The notes beneath the pieces are model-generated. The model had not been told where the DNA came from. It searched no databases and saw only the letters and a program-made list of their open reading frames with translations. A program made the position numbers and the translations under genes. 64,000 nucleotides of DNA from UBA6623 sp965238125 (GTDB taxonomy: Bacteria > Acidobacteriota > Terriglobia > Bryobacterales > UBA6623). Positions 8,928-17,701 of this stretch are shown here, piece by piece. Position 1 is the stretch's first letter, and each line of letters opens with the position of its first letter. The DNA lies in assembly GCA_965238125.1 (NCBI GenBank), contig OZ250179.1, forward strand, positions 3,224,001 through 3,288,000. The letters are read 5' to 3'.

Positions 8928-9216
8928 CGGCGAGGCCGAGCCAAGGCTCGCCGGCGACAGGCCAAGGAGGACAAAAATTGCCCACGAAGCGGCCCCAAAA
9001 AGTCATTGCCAAACGAACCCAATTTCGCGAATCCAGGATCGATCGCCATGTCCCGCATATCCCGCTGAGTCAATAACTTAGCGGATCTCGAACGCCGGAC
9101 CCCCGGGCTCAAATCAAAAATCTTCACCAAAGAGACACCCCGACCCGACGATCAGCGGTCACGACCCAGATGAGGCCCAGGCCGAATTCAGTCCCTGGCT
9201 CTCCACATTAGCCCGC

Positions 9217-9318
9217 GAGCCCGGTTTACCGGGCTTGGTATTTCCCGTTAGGCCGGCCCTTGAGGGCTGGTAGAATGAACCTGATTTACCGAGAAAGAAA
9301 GGCCGTTTTAACGGCCTT
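9217..9318. repeat. Three REP-like hairpins upstream of the Y1 transposase
   Basis: AGCCCGGTTTACCGGGCT (9218-9235), CCGGCCCTTGAGGGCTGG (9253-9270) and AAGGCCGTTTTAACGGCCTT (9299-9318) are near-perfect palindromes with 2-4-base loops, spaced by about 18-28 bp. Their sequence class (GC stem, T/A loop) matches three more hairpins on the other side of the transposase. Confidence 0.75.
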
Positions 9319-9345
9319 ACCTCCCGCCTGCCCCAGACCCAATCC

Positions 9346-9779
9346 ATGCCGCGCAACGTTTACGCCGAGATCCATCTCCACATCACATGGCACACGAAAC
9401 GTAACGACTCGCTCATCGTCGACGACATCGAACGACAGCTTTACCAATACCTGAGTAGAAGAATAGCGGAGGCGGAGGAAGTTTCCTTGCACGCGATCGG
9501 GGGCGTGGCCGATCACGTCCACCTCGCCGTGACGGTGCCGCCGACCCTGCATGTCAGCGATTGGATCGGACAGCTCAAGGGGGCGAGCGACACTACATCA
9601 ATCATCGAATCGTCAACCGCAAGCTTCTCGAATGGCAGGCAGGCTACGGCGTGGTGAGTTTCGGCACTAAAGACCTGCTGTGGGTCGTTGACTATATTCG
9701 TAACCAGAAGCAGCACCACGCGCGGGGGGCAACACACGACCGGTTGGAACGGGTCGAGCGAACCGAGGAAGCCCGTTGA
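9346..9779 (+). pseudogene. REP-associated Y1 (IS200-like) transposase, frameshifted
   Basis: The N-terminal half from the ATG at 9346 contains the HUH motif in VADHVHLAVTVPP. The C-terminal half (HYINHRIVNRKLLEWQAGYG, then VVSFGTKDLL) carries the catalytic-tyrosine region but lies in a different frame. A single-base indel near 9585 in GGGGGCGAGCGACACTA accounts for this. The combined length, about 145 residues, fits the TnpA-REP class. These proteins nick and mobilise or copy REP hairpins, and such hairpins surround the gene on both sides. The stop codon lies inside the first downstream hairpin. Confidence 0.8.
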
Positions 9780-9868
9780 AACGGGCTAAACCCGCTTACC
9801 CGAACCACCGAGAGCCGGCCGTAGAACGACCGGCCTGAGACTGCCACCCAAGCCTCGTAAACGAGGCT
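9770..9868. repeat. Three REP-like hairpins downstream of the Y1 transposase
   Basis: AGCCCGTTGAAACGGGCT (9770-9787), GCCGGCCGTAGAACGACCGGC (9814-9834, imperfect) and AGCCTCGTAAACGAGGCT (9851-9868) mirror the three upstream units in size and composition. Confidence 0.7.
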
Positions 9869-9892
9869 CTCCCGGCGGCAAATCGGGGCCGG

Positions 9893-9940
9893 CTCCCGAA
9901 CTCGGCCAAGACCGGCTTGACACCATCGCTATCCTAAGCA
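9893..9940 (+). repeat. 48-bp direct repeat, right copy
   Basis: Partner of 8880-8927, same orientation, about 45 of 48 bases identical. It lies between the hairpin group and the sigma54 activator gene. Confidence 0.75.
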
Positions 9941-9963
9941 AGTACAGGCACTGATTTTCGCCG

Positions 9964-11046
9964 TTAATCGGCGTTGGAGACAAGGCGGTTCGACGAGCGA
10001 GAATCGAATGCCGGTCCCCCTTTTTCGCTCGAACACACCTTTGCCGCGGGCTGCTTGGCGAACAGCAGTTCTTGGGTCGCTTCGGGGTCGTCGGTACGGT
10101 ACTGCTTGAGCTTGCGGTAGAGCGTCGTCTTCCCGATTCCCAGCAGCTGGGCGGCGGTCGCCACATCGCCTTGGGTGTGCTCGATGGCGTGTAGAATGTG
10201 CTGTCTTTCGACGTCGTCGAGAGGGATCACGTCCGCGCCCTGTTCGATGCTCACCGTCCTTTCTTCCGGCTCGACAAGCGCCGAGGGCAAGTCATGCAAG
10301 TGAATCAGCGGATCGGATTTCAACGCCACTATGCTTTGGATGACGTTTTCGAGTTCACGCACATTCCCGGGCCAATCGTAAACCTTGAAGCGTTCGACGG
10401 CATGCTCGGAGATGACGACGTGTCCGGCCGAATATTTCTCCAGAAAATGCTTGACCAACAATGGGATGTCGTGTCGGCGGTCCCGTAAGGGCGGGAGGTG
10501 GACGCAGATTACGTAGAGTCGGTAATACAGGTCCTTGCGGAATCGTCCGGCGCGCACCTCTTCGGTCAAGTCGCGATTGGTGGCCGCGAGAATACGGACG
10601 TTGACGCGCACGGGGTGAGTGGAGCCGATCGGCCGGATCTCTTTTTCCTGCAACAGCCGTAGCAACTTGGCCTGTAAGTCCGGGCTCAACTCGCCAATTT
10701 CGTCGAGGAAAAGGGTCCCGCCCTCGGCCGCGCGCACCAGGCCGGGCTTATCGCGCACCGCCCCGGTAAACGCGCCCCTGGTGTGGCCGAACAGTTCGCT
10801 CTCCATGAGCGAACCGACCAACGAGGCCGCATCGACGGCGAGGAACTTCTTGTTCGCCAACGAAGAGACGGAATGAAGAGCCCGCGCCGCAAGCTCCTTG
10901 CCGACGCCGCTCTCTCCGGTGATGAGTACGGTCGACGAATCGTTATGCAGTTTTCGAATCGTTCGCAGGACGCGTTGGATCCGCGGGGAACAGCCGATCA
11001 GTCCAAAGTCGTTGGGCGCGTCGTCGAACAACAGGTGCTGTTGCAC
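9964..11046 (-). CDS. Sigma54-dependent transcriptional activator without receiver domain
   Basis: The 360-residue protein has a central AAA+ domain: Walker A GESGVGKE (about residue 44), the sigma54-contact loop GAFTGA, and Walker B TLFLDEIGEL. A C-terminal Fis-type HTH follows (GDVATAAQLLGIGKTTLYRK). It starts almost directly with the AAA+ domain, as PspF does. The alternative is that an N-terminal sensor domain was lost: the GTG start at 11046 is only 69 bp from an IS630 end, and the in-frame upstream sequence hits a stop at 11065-11067. It should activate sigma54 promoters. No target is evident nearby. Confidence 0.85.
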   Translation of the reverse strand: MQQHLLFDDAPNDFGLIGCSPRIQRVLRTIRKLHNDSSTVLITGESGVGKELAARALHSVSSLANKKFLAVDAASLVGSLMESELFGHTRGAFTGAVRDKPGLVRAAEGGTLFLDEIGELSPDLQAKLLRLLQEKEIRPIGSTHPVRVNVRILAATNRDLTEEVRAGRFRKDLYYRLYVICVHLPPLRDRRHDIPLLVKHFLEKYSAGHVVISEHAVERFKVYDWPGNVRELENVIQSIVALKSDPLIHLHDLPSALVEPEERTVSIEQGADVIPLDDVERQHILHAIEHTQGDVATAAQLLGIGKTTLYRKLKQYRTDDPEATQELLFAKQPAAKVCSSEKGGPAFDSRSSNRLVSNAD

Positions 11047-11114
11047 GGAAGGTTGTTTAAGGAATCATCGGTAATATCGTAACGGCGGCTTTTCGATGCC
11101 GACCATGATAGCTA

Positions 11115-12208
11115 TTGAGTCTCGCAAAATAGAGTGACACCTTTTGGTGTTGCCGTACGTATTCTTATGTATGGGAACACCGAAAGGAAAGCGCCGCGAT
11201 TTCGAAGCATTGGAGAAACGCCGTTTCGAAGCGATGCGTTTGCTCGATGAAGGACTCAATCAGTCCGAAACCGCCAGGCGTCTGACAGTCGCCCGCCAAA
11301 CCGTCAGTGAGTGGCGACGACAGTACCTGGCGCAAGGCGAGGCCGGGCTGCGCAAGGCCGGCCGCGCCGGCCGCAAGCCGCTATTAGACGCCACGCAGCT
11401 CGAACGCCTGGAGATCCTGCTGCTCGAAGGCCCCGAGGCGCACGGCTTCCCGACGCCGTTGTGGAGCTGTCCGCAGGTGGCTCGTCTGATCCGAGACGAG
11501 TTCGGCGTGCGCTATCACGAGGGCCATGTCTGGAAGATCCTGCGGGCGCTCGGCTGGAGCCCGCAACGCCCGGTCGGCAAAGCCCGCGAGCGCAACGAAG
11601 AGGCCATCCGCGACTGGAAGTGCAAGAGGTGGCCGGCCATTAAAAAAAAGCCCGCAAACAAGACCGCACGATCGTCTTCATCGACGAAAGCGGATGGAGT
11701 CAGAAGCCGCATCGTTGCCGCACCTGGGCGCCGCGCGGCGAGACGCCGCTGCTGGAGTTCAACTTCAATTGGCAGAAGCTTTCGGTGTCGGCCGGGTTGA
11801 CGTTGCGCAACTTTTACTTTCGGCTCTATCCCGGCGCGATTGGCGAGTTGGAGGTCATCGACTTTCTGAAGGCCTTGGTTCGCCACATGGACGGCCCGTT
11901 GATGATCGTCTGGGACCGCTTGCCGGCGCATCGCAGTCGGATGGTGCGAGAGTTCATTGAACTCTCGCAAGGCCATATCGTGACGGAGTATTTGCCGGCG
12001 TATGCGCCGGAGCTGAATCCGGTGGAATACATCTGGGCGTACTGGAAACAGCACGAGTTGCCGAACGTCTGTCCGAAGGACTACTGGGAACTCGACGAAC
12101 GTGCCCGCAAAACGCTGCGGCGCATGCGCCGCAAACCGCGCTTGATTACTGCTTTCTGGAAACAGTCTTCTCTTTGTCTCGATTGACAGGATATTATGCG
12201 AGATTCAA
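11115..12208 (+). mobile_element. IS630-type element, copy 1 (1094 bp)
   Basis: The left end TTGAGTCTCGCAAAATAGAG and the right end (complement of TTGAATCTCGCATAATATCC) are inverted repeats, flanked by TA duplications at 11113-11114 and 12209-12210. It is nearly identical to 35127-36219. Differences noticed include an 8-A versus 7-A run, a Gln/Arg codon and a few single bases. It lies between the sigma54 activator and rlpA, 10 bp past the rlpA stop. Confidence 0.95.
11171..12186 (+). CDS. IS630-family transposase, two frames joined at an A-run (copy 1)
   Basis: The first frame starts at 11171 (MGTPKGKRRDFEALEKRR) and carries the HTH region. The catalytic half (VFIDESG, IVWDRLPAH, ELNPVEYIWAYWKQ, giving D, D and E) is in the -1 frame. 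The switch point is eight As at 11642-11649 followed by G. Read in the first frame this is A AAA AAG, the classic -1 slippery heptamer, and a -1 slip leads exactly into the catalytic frame (GCC CGC AAA). Expression by programmed frameshifting or transcript slippage is therefore plausible. A plain inactivating indel is the alternative. Confidence 0.85.
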
Positions 12209-12218
12209 TAAGCACCTA

Positions 12219-13184
12219 TTATAGGCAATCGGGTGGCGGCGGCGGCTCAAACTCACTGACAAACCCGTCGACACCGTCGTCGGCCAACTGCTGCTTGAGC
12301 CCTCGCGCGGCGGCGGGCCGGGCGAAACGGCCGACGATGACTCGATAGCGAGTTCCCTCGGCCAGGCTGCTTTCGACGATTCGGGAGTCGCCGTGGAGGG
12401 CGGTCACTTTGTCGTAGAGCAATTCGGCGTTTTCGAGCGCGGAGAAGGATCCGACTTGAACACCGAAAAAGGCGGCGACGGCGCAGGGGTCGGGGTCGCC
12501 TTGCGCTTCGTCCTGGTGGGGTTCGTGTTGTGGTTGCGGTGGTGACAGGTCCTCCGCCGGCACGACGGCGGGAGTGGGCGAGGGCGGAGGCGCGACCGAG
12601 CCCGACGGCTGCTCGGCCGATTCTTTTCGACTGCGACCCCTCCGCCCGGAACGATATCGCATGCCCGGCGTGGCAACTACTTCGATCCGCACGCGCGCGG
12701 TTCCCGGACCGATCATCTCGATTTTCTTGGCCGCCGCTCGCGACAGATCGATAATGCGGCCCTTGACGAACGGGCCGCGATCATTGATGCGCACATCGAC
12801 GGTTTTTTTGTTGTTGAGATTCCTGACACGAACCCACGTATCGAAGGGCAGGCGCTTGTGGGCGGCCGAGATCTTGTTCATGTCGTAACGCTCGCCGTTG
12901 CTGGTGATGCGGCCGTGGTAGGGTCGGCCGTACCAGCTGGCGATGCCTTGTTGCGTCCAGCCGAGTTGGGCGGGAATGGGCGGAGGCAGCTTCACACGCT
13001 TCTTGCCGCCGCAACCGACCGCGAGCAGGAGGCAGGCGAGAAGGAGGGGTCCGAGGGCTGGGAGTCGACGCCGACCAGCAGGCGAGCGCTTGCCGGTTGG
13101 AGGACGAGCTAGGGTCGGGGACCCGCGGTTGGAGTCGGATTGCTCAGGGTTAGCCGACGGGACTTTTGCTTTGTGGGCAGGCAC
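12219..13184 (-). CDS. rlpA: RlpA-family septal lytic transglycosylase-like lipoprotein (DPBB + SPOR)
   Basis: A lipoprotein signal (LLLACLLLAVGCGG, cysteine near residue 58) is followed by a double-psi beta-barrel with the RlpA hallmarks GIASWYGRPYHGRITSNGE, AHKRLPFDTWVRVRN and DRGPFVKGRIIDLS. A Pro/Glu-rich linker then leads to a C-terminal SPOR domain (FGVQVGSFSALENAELLYDK). RlpA proteins cleave or bind denuded peptidoglycan at septa; the SPOR domain targets division sites. The assigned start is GTG at 13184, giving an unusually long 45-residue n-region, so the true start may be further in. The IS630 right end is 10 bp beyond the stop. Confidence 0.9.
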   Translation of the reverse strand: MPAHKAKVPSANPEQSDSNRGSPTLARPPTGKRSPAGRRRLPALGPLLLACLLLAVGCGGKKRVKLPPPIPAQLGWTQQGIASWYGRPYHGRITSNGERYDMNKISAAHKRLPFDTWVRVRNLNNKKTVDVRINDRGPFVKGRIIDLSRAAAKKIEMIGPGTARVRIEVVATPGMRYRSGRRGRSRKESAEQPSGSVAPPPSPTPAVVPAEDLSPPQPQHEPHQDEAQGDPDPCAVAAFFGVQVGSFSALENAELLYDKVTALHGDSRIVESSLAEGTRYRVIVGRFARPAAARGLKQQLADDGVDGFVSEFEPPPPPDCL

Positions 13185-13232
13185 GGGCTTGGCGGTTGGC
13201 GGATTTTGGATTTTACGAATTGCTTTGCGCTT

Positions 13233-13263
13233 GACCCCTCACTTGCGTTCGGGGCTCTGTTTC
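13233..13263 (-). repeat. Dispersed repeat, unoccupied IS1111-like target site
   Basis: GACCCCTCACTTGCGTTCGG followed by GGCTCTGTTTC matches the sequence that is rebuilt when the IS1111-like element is removed from 42358-44081. A second, shorter copy of its end (AAGCTCTGTTTCT) follows at 13272-13284. It lies in the gap between rlpA and the methyltransferase gene. Confidence 0.7.
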
Positions 13264-13282
13264 TACTTTCGAAGCTCTGTTT

Positions 13283-14488
13283 CTAGGCGTCGGACTCGGT
13301 TTTCGGGGTTGGCGGCAGCGGGGCCAGCCCCACACGCCTTCCCAAGCGATAGGCGAGTGAGCCGTAGATCTTCTCCAACTGATCGCGGGTTTCAGCCAGC
13401 TCGCGGTCGAGCCGCTGGGCCCATTCCGTTCGTTCGGCAGCCCGCGCTTCCGCCCCCTCCAACAGCGCCCTCAATTTCGCGACCATTTCGTTGCGCTCGG
13501 TTTCGAGGCGGGCGAAGTTGTCTCGCGCCTCCTCCACGTCGGCCTCGAGCGACTCAGCCCATTTCGTTCGCTGGAGCAGCTCCTTGTCGAAACGCCCCTT
13601 AATCTGCTTCGCCCAACGGACCTTCTCTTCGTTCTCCTTTTCGAGAGCGGTGATGGCTTCTTGCGCTTCGCGCTGTTCGGCGCGGTGGATTTCGTCGAGC
13701 TGCTTCAACTCCTTCGTCGTCTTGGCCAACCACTGCTCCTTTTGCGTCACCTCTTGTTTGAGCAGGTGAATATGTTTCTCGCGGTCTCGCAACACATTGC
13801 CCGATCGCGGCAGATAGACGAAAGCCGGCGAACCATACAGGGGCTGCCTGGAGCAGACGGCGACGAAAAAATGGGCTTGCGCGGGCTCGGGGACGGCGGT
13901 TTCGAGTGTAGTCCGCACACCCTTGACTTCTAGAGGGGTGAACGTGATGGCGTTGTTGTGGTTTTCCAGAAACAGGGTTACGTGGGGAAAACGCTGTTCG
14001 AGTTCTTCGCGAAACTCGACGTAGTTGAATTCCCGAACGTGAAAAGGATTTGCTTCAGCGCGCGATTCGGCATAGTAGTCGCGATTGGGCGTCGAGACGA
14101 TCAGTTGACCGGATGGAACCAAGACCCGAGCCGTCTCATCGAGAAAGGCTCCGGGATCCTCTAGATGTTCGATGGCCCCGAAGGCAACGACCACGTCGAA
14201 GGATTCCGAGGCGAACGGCAATCGGGCGCAGTCCCCTTGGCATTGACTCACATCGGCGGCCCCGTACTCGGAGCGGCTTAGGCGCAGCGGCTCCAAGGCG
14301 ACATCGACGGCCGCGACCGACGCCGCCCGGCGGGCCAAACGCTTGGCGCCATAACCCACGCCGCAGCCGGCGTCGAGAACCCTTCGTTCGCTGACGAGCG
14401 ATTCGGCGAAGCCGTAGCGGGCGACATGCTCATTCAGAAGGTCCGGGTCGGTTTGTCCCGGGATGACCCGCTCTCCGGTGAATTCCAT
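13283..14488 (-). CDS. Class I methyltransferase with C-terminal coiled coil
   Basis: Residues 1-150 form a SAM-dependent Rossmann methyltransferase: motif I VLDAGCGVGYGAKRLA, acidic loop VAAVDV, and FDVVVAFGAIEHLEDPGAFL. From about residue 235 to 385 the sequence is a long charged heptad-rich coiled coil, ending in a basic tail. The ATG at 14488 shares one base with the stop of the upstream methyltransferase (TGATG), so the two are translationally coupled. MTase plus coiled-coil proteins such as WbdD cap and measure O-antigen chains. A role in surface-glycan modification is inferred by that analogy only. No glycosyltransferase is adjacent. Confidence 0.8.
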   Translation of the reverse strand: MEFTGERVIPGQTDPDLLNEHVARYGFAESLVSERRVLDAGCGVGYGAKRLARRAASVAAVDVALEPLRLSRSEYGAADVSQCQGDCARLPFASESFDVVVAFGAIEHLEDPGAFLDETARVLVPSGQLIVSTPNRDYYAESRAEANPFHVREFNYVEFREELEQRFPHVTLFLENHNNAITFTPLEVKGVRTTLETAVPEPAQAHFFVAVCSRQPLYGSPAFVYLPRSGNVLRDREKHIHLLKQEVTQKEQWLAKTTKELKQLDEIHRAEQREAQEAITALEKENEEKVRWAKQIKGRFDKELLQRTKWAESLEADVEEARDNFARLETERNEMVAKLRALLEGAEARAAERTEWAQRLDRELAETRDQLEKIYGSLAYRLGRRVGLAPLPPTPKTESDA

Positions 14489-15930
14489 CAGAGTTTTATC
14501 TTCCGCGCCACGGCGGCGTAGTCGAGGCCGCCGAAGAATTTGCTTCGAAACTCGCGCAGCCCCTCGATCTCGTCGAGCGCCGCCAGTTCGGGAAATGCCT
14601 CGGGAGCAGGGTGCCTTTCATGAATCTCAATCGAAGTAAAGCCGGCCTCCTCGAGATAGAAGTGCAATTGTTGCGCCGGCACAGGGCGTTGATGAGTTGG
14701 ATCCAAGTAGAAATCTCCGGCGAAAATTGCCAAGCAACCCGGGTTGGGGGTTTCGACGGCGAATACGCCGCCGGCCCTGAGCTTGGCGGCAACCAATCGA
14801 ATCATCTCGGGCAGACGGTGGGCTGGCAAGTGTTCGATGACGTGCGAGCATAGAACGCCGTCCAACGAACCGTCCGCCTGGTCGTCAAGAAAAGTGAACA
14901 AATCAACGGGACGGATATCGAGGCCCTTTTCGCGGCAAGCGGCGACGGCCTCCGGGTTGGAGTCGACACCGACGGCGAGCAGGCCTTCTTCGCGGGCTAG
15001 CTGGAGGAACTCTCCGCGACCGCAACCGAGATCAACAATCTTTCGGCAATCCTTGAAGTATGGGATGTAAAACGATTGATACTGCCGGACATAACCCTCA
15101 TCACCGCGGAACCTCTCCTGGAAGCGACCGTAATCGAACAGGACCGGCAAAGAAGGGATCGGCGCCGCGTCCGGGTCCGCCGGTTGCGCGGTTTCTCGTA
15201 GGTCCGCCGGCGGCGCTTGCACGGCCGTTCTTTGCCGGATCAGACGTAACTCGGTGTGGACCAGGCGGTCTTGGTCGGCCTTAAGGGCTTCGATATCCTT
15301 CCAGAAGCGGCCTTGGATCTCGCGATTGGTTTGATCGAGGGCTTGGCGGTATTCGGCCTTCACGCGTTTGAGCGCTTGGAGGTAGTCTTGGTGCAAGGCG
15401 GCGGATCGGGATTCGGAGGCCTGCTCTCGTTCTCGCGCACCCTCCTCGATCTCTCGGATGCTGTGGAGCAGTTCGATCTCGGAGCGGGTGAGCTTTTCCT
15501 CGAGGGCGGGCCGCCACTGTTTCCAGTGGTCGAGCATCTCGTCGACTTGATGCTTCAAATCAGACTCGGGAGCGCCGACCGCCCGTGCAACACGCAGAAT
15601 GGCGTGATTTTGCTCAATGGCGACGTCCAATTGCGCGTCCATGTGTCGTAGAACGGCTTGGTTGAAGTCGACCTGATCCCGCACGAACCAGTTGAGCGCG
15701 CGGGCAATGCGGCGTTTTCCGGCTTGAATCAGATTGTTGACAAACCCTGGAGGGCGAGGGTTGACGGTCCCAATAGCGGCCACTTGTCCCTCGGCCACAT
15801 CGCGGGCATGACCGAGCGAGTCGAGGCCGGGAAGCCTGAAATCAGGCAGCTCGGGGACGGTTTTTTCGTGACGCTTCTTGACGCCTTCGCGGATTTCATT
15901 GACGACCGCGCTGACCTGCTCGGGGGTCAT
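14488..15930 (-). CDS. Class I methyltransferase with N-terminal coiled coil
   Basis: The start chosen is the ATG at 15930 (MTPEQVSAVVNEIR), with AAGG upstream. Residues 60-240 are helical and coiled-coil-forming. The methyltransferase core is C-terminal: IVDLGCGRGEFLQLAREEG, GVDSNPEAV, VLCSHVIEHLPAHRLPEMI, FAVETPNP. This is the WbdD/MtfA-like class often annotated as O-antigen or capsule methyltransferases. Coupled by a TGATG overlap to the next gene, whose coiled coil is at the opposite end; the two may form a complex through their coiled coils. Substrate unknown. Confidence 0.8.
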   Translation of the reverse strand: MTPEQVSAVVNEIREGVKKRHEKTVPELPDFRLPGLDSLGHARDVAEGQVAAIGTVNPRPPGFVNNLIQAGKRRIARALNWFVRDQVDFNQAVLRHMDAQLDVAIEQNHAILRVARAVGAPESDLKHQVDEMLDHWKQWRPALEEKLTRSEIELLHSIREIEEGAREREQASESRSAALHQDYLQALKRVKAEYRQALDQTNREIQGRFWKDIEALKADQDRLVHTELRLIRQRTAVQAPPADLRETAQPADPDAAPIPSLPVLFDYGRFQERFRGDEGYVRQYQSFYIPYFKDCRKIVDLGCGRGEFLQLAREEGLLAVGVDSNPEAVAACREKGLDIRPVDLFTFLDDQADGSLDGVLCSHVIEHLPAHRLPEMIRLVAAKLRAGGVFAVETPNPGCLAIFAGDFYLDPTHQRPVPAQQLHFYLEEAGFTSIEIHERHPAPEAFPELAALDEIEGLREFRSKFFGGLDYAAVARKIKL

Positions 15931-16019
15931 ATTTCTATACCTTATCAAGGTTGTGAGAGCTGACTTCCCAGCCGTCGCACCGACAGGCACGCTCCCGAAA
16001 GCAGCGGGCTACGGTCGCG

Positions 16020-16421
16020 TTACGAAGGCCTGACCAGGAAACCTTGTTCGCGGAAGTGGCGGTCAACACAGAAGGCCTCGGAGATTCCCAGTTCCCGCAT
16101 CAGGACGAAACTCGCGCAATCGACTACGCTGAGCTTTTTACGCCCCGCGAGCAAAACCATCTCCAGGGCCGTATGATGCCGCGCGGGGTCAATCCACTCG
16201 GTAGTGATCAGCGGGAGGACCTCCTCGTGGAACGCGCGCAGCGCGGTAATCCCCAAGCGGCGCTGCACAAGAGCCATGCTTTCAACGACGACATAATTGT
16301 GCGTGACGAGCCGTGTGCCTTCGTTCAGGATGTTCCGCCACTCGGTGCGAGCGTGCTCATGATTGCGGTCTGTTCGGTCGAGTACGGCGTAGAGCGCGGA
16401 GGTATCGGCGAAGCAACTCAC
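16020..16421 (-). CDS. vapC: VapC-type PIN-domain toxin
   Basis: The 133-residue PIN domain has the acidic active-site set: D7 in CFADTSALYAVLD, E at VVVESMALVQRR, D in LSVVDCASFVLM, and a final DRHF. PIN toxins are Mg-dependent RNases that cut tRNA or mRNA. The GTG start at 16421 overlaps the antitoxin stop (GTGA), the usual VapBC arrangement. Downstream of the pair is the 5' end of the methyltransferase operon region, with about 90 bp between. Confidence 0.9.
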   Translation of the reverse strand: MSCFADTSALYAVLDRTDRNHEHARTEWRNILNEGTRLVTHNYVVVESMALVQRRLGITALRAFHEEVLPLITTEWIDPARHHTALEMVLLAGRKKLSVVDCASFVLMRELGISEAFCVDRHFREQGFLVRPS

Positions 16422-16702
16422 GTGTCCGAATCCTCGTCCGGGGTCTCGTCGGCTGTCGAGTAGTAAGCGTCGGCAAGATATCGGTCATGCTCCGAGCTGA
16501 CATCGGTGAGGCCTGAGGAGAAACGCCCCGCGACATCGAGCGCCCGCTGTCTCCTTTCCTCGTCGCTGGGCCCACGCCGAGCATCCAGGTACAAGTCGAC
16601 ACCTTGTCGGATCAACTTGGCCATCGATTGCCCCTGGGCTGCGGAAAGCTTGCGCAGCTCTCGCACCTGTCGTTCAGACAGCTGAACCTGTGTTCGAATC
16701 AT
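16418..16702 (-). CDS. vapB: VapB-type ribbon-helix-helix antitoxin
   Basis: The start is ATG at 16702 (MIRTQVQLSERQVRELRKLS). This opens a ribbon-helix-helix DNA-binding domain (TQVQLSE strand, then helices up to AKLIRQGVDLYL). The acidic C-terminal tail (ADETPDEDSDT) should wrap the toxin. The complex normally represses its own promoter; the AT-rich segment at 16703-16740 (ATAATGATAACAC, TTATACTTAATG) could be that promoter. Upstream in-frame codons exist but have no family similarity. Confidence 0.85.
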   Translation of the reverse strand: MIRTQVQLSERQVRELRKLSAAQGQSMAKLIRQGVDLYLDARRGPSDEERRQRALDVAGRFSSGLTDVSSEHDRYLADAYYSTADETPDEDSDT

Positions 16703-16833
16703 GCCATAATGATAACACTTTATACTTAATGATGTATCCATTGCGATTATGGCTCCCCGAATCCTCCCGATAAGGCACACTGTCTGGAGTGCACGTCGAA
16801 CGTGAAACCCAGAGTTGTTAATTCCGGGGATGT

Positions 16834-16960
16834 GACCGATCTCTTCCGATCTCTATCATCGACTTCGTTTGACCGATCTCTTGCCGGGGCCGAGCCGAGC
16901 CGCCTCGCGGCGCGGTCTTCCTCGCGCAATAAGACCGCACCGCGAGGCGGTGCGGCTCGG
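16834..16960. repeat. Imperfect long hairpin and 12-bp direct repeat
   Basis: GACCGATCTCTT occurs at 16834-16845 and 16871-16882. Next, CCGAGCCGCCTCGCGGCGCGG (16895-16915) pairs with CCGCACCGCGAGGCGGTGCGG...CTCGG (16935-16960) with small bulges, around a loop CCTCGCGCAAT. The hairpin ends in the same GCGGCTCGGTTTG motif seen at 1351-1364 and 30632-30645. The rest of 16703-17268 shows no gene. Confidence 0.5.
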
Positions 16961-17268
16961 TTTGTACGGAGATTGAGCGGAAGGTTCGGAGCAGGCTCCC
17001 GAGCAGGGAGGTCCCGATCTTGATCGATGTCTCTCCAAACCGCGCATTGGGATCGGCTTGGGGATGAGTTGAGGGTCTCTTAACCTGTTGATATAGCTTC
17101 ACATAGCAGTCAATTTGGTTTGCTTGGCAAGAATGAGCTGGGGCCGGGTCGTAGGAAGGCCCGGTGCCTGACACTTGCTGGATCGGACGAGCGGTATGAA
17201 TTTGCGTCCCTCCCGGCTCAGCGGCTATGCTGTGGTGTCGGGCGCCCAAGGCTGCTCGGGAGGTTGCC

Positions 17269-17649
17269 ATGATCGATCTTGTCAAGCTGCACCATGTATC
17301 TTTCGCGATCCGGGATCTGGAGGTTTCAAAACGGTTTTTCGGCGGCGTGTTGGGCTTGCCGGAAATCGAGAGGCCGGGCTTCCGGTTCTCCGGGGCTTGG
17401 TATGCGATCGGCGACCGGCAACTGCATTTGATCGCTGAATCTTCGAATGCCGAAAATGGCGCCCATGGGCTCTGTCGTTCCGATCACATGGCGCTGGAAG
17501 TGCGGAGTGTCGAGGCGGTCAAGAAGATCCTCGACGATAACGGCGTCGAGTACGGCGAAGGCGGCAGCAGCAACTTGGGGATGGATCAGATCTTTTGCCG
17601 CGATCCCGACGGCCACGTGATCGAGTTCGTTTACTACCACGACAATTAG
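17269..17649 (+). CDS. VOC/glyoxalase-fold protein
   Basis: The start ATG at 17269 is preceded by GGGAGG at good spacing. The 126-residue protein has the paired beta-alpha-beta-beta-beta modules of the vicinal-oxygen-chelate superfamily: LHHVSFAIRDLEVSKRFFGG at the N-terminus, then DHMALEVRSVEAVKKILDDN and the C-terminal RDPDGHVIEFVYY. Metal-ligand candidates are H9, the H of DHMAL and the E of VIEF. Members include glyoxalase I, fosfomycin-resistance enzymes and dioxygenases; the substrate cannot be told. About 50 bp upstream of the flavin reductase gene, possibly co-transcribed. Confidence 0.85.
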   Translation: MIDLVKLHHVSFAIRDLEVSKRFFGGVLGLPEIERPGFRFSGAWYAIGDRQLHLIAESSNAENGAHGLCRSDHMALEVRSVEAVKKILDDNGVEYGEGGSSNLGMDQIFCRDPDGHVIEFVYYHDN

Positions 17650-17701
17650 GCCGGCCCGGGGCCCGCGATCGGGCCGGCGTGACTGGTTTCGGGAGGAGCC
17701 G

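Noticed and set aside
9217..9868. Hairpin cluster considered as a CRISPR-like array
   Set aside because: The units are palindromes of differing sequence at irregular spacing, with a gene in the middle and no constant direct repeat.
16895..16960. Hairpin considered as an intrinsic terminator for vapBC or the VOC gene
   Set aside because: No T-run follows on either strand and it lies upstream of both neighbouring starts; repeat family membership explains it better.
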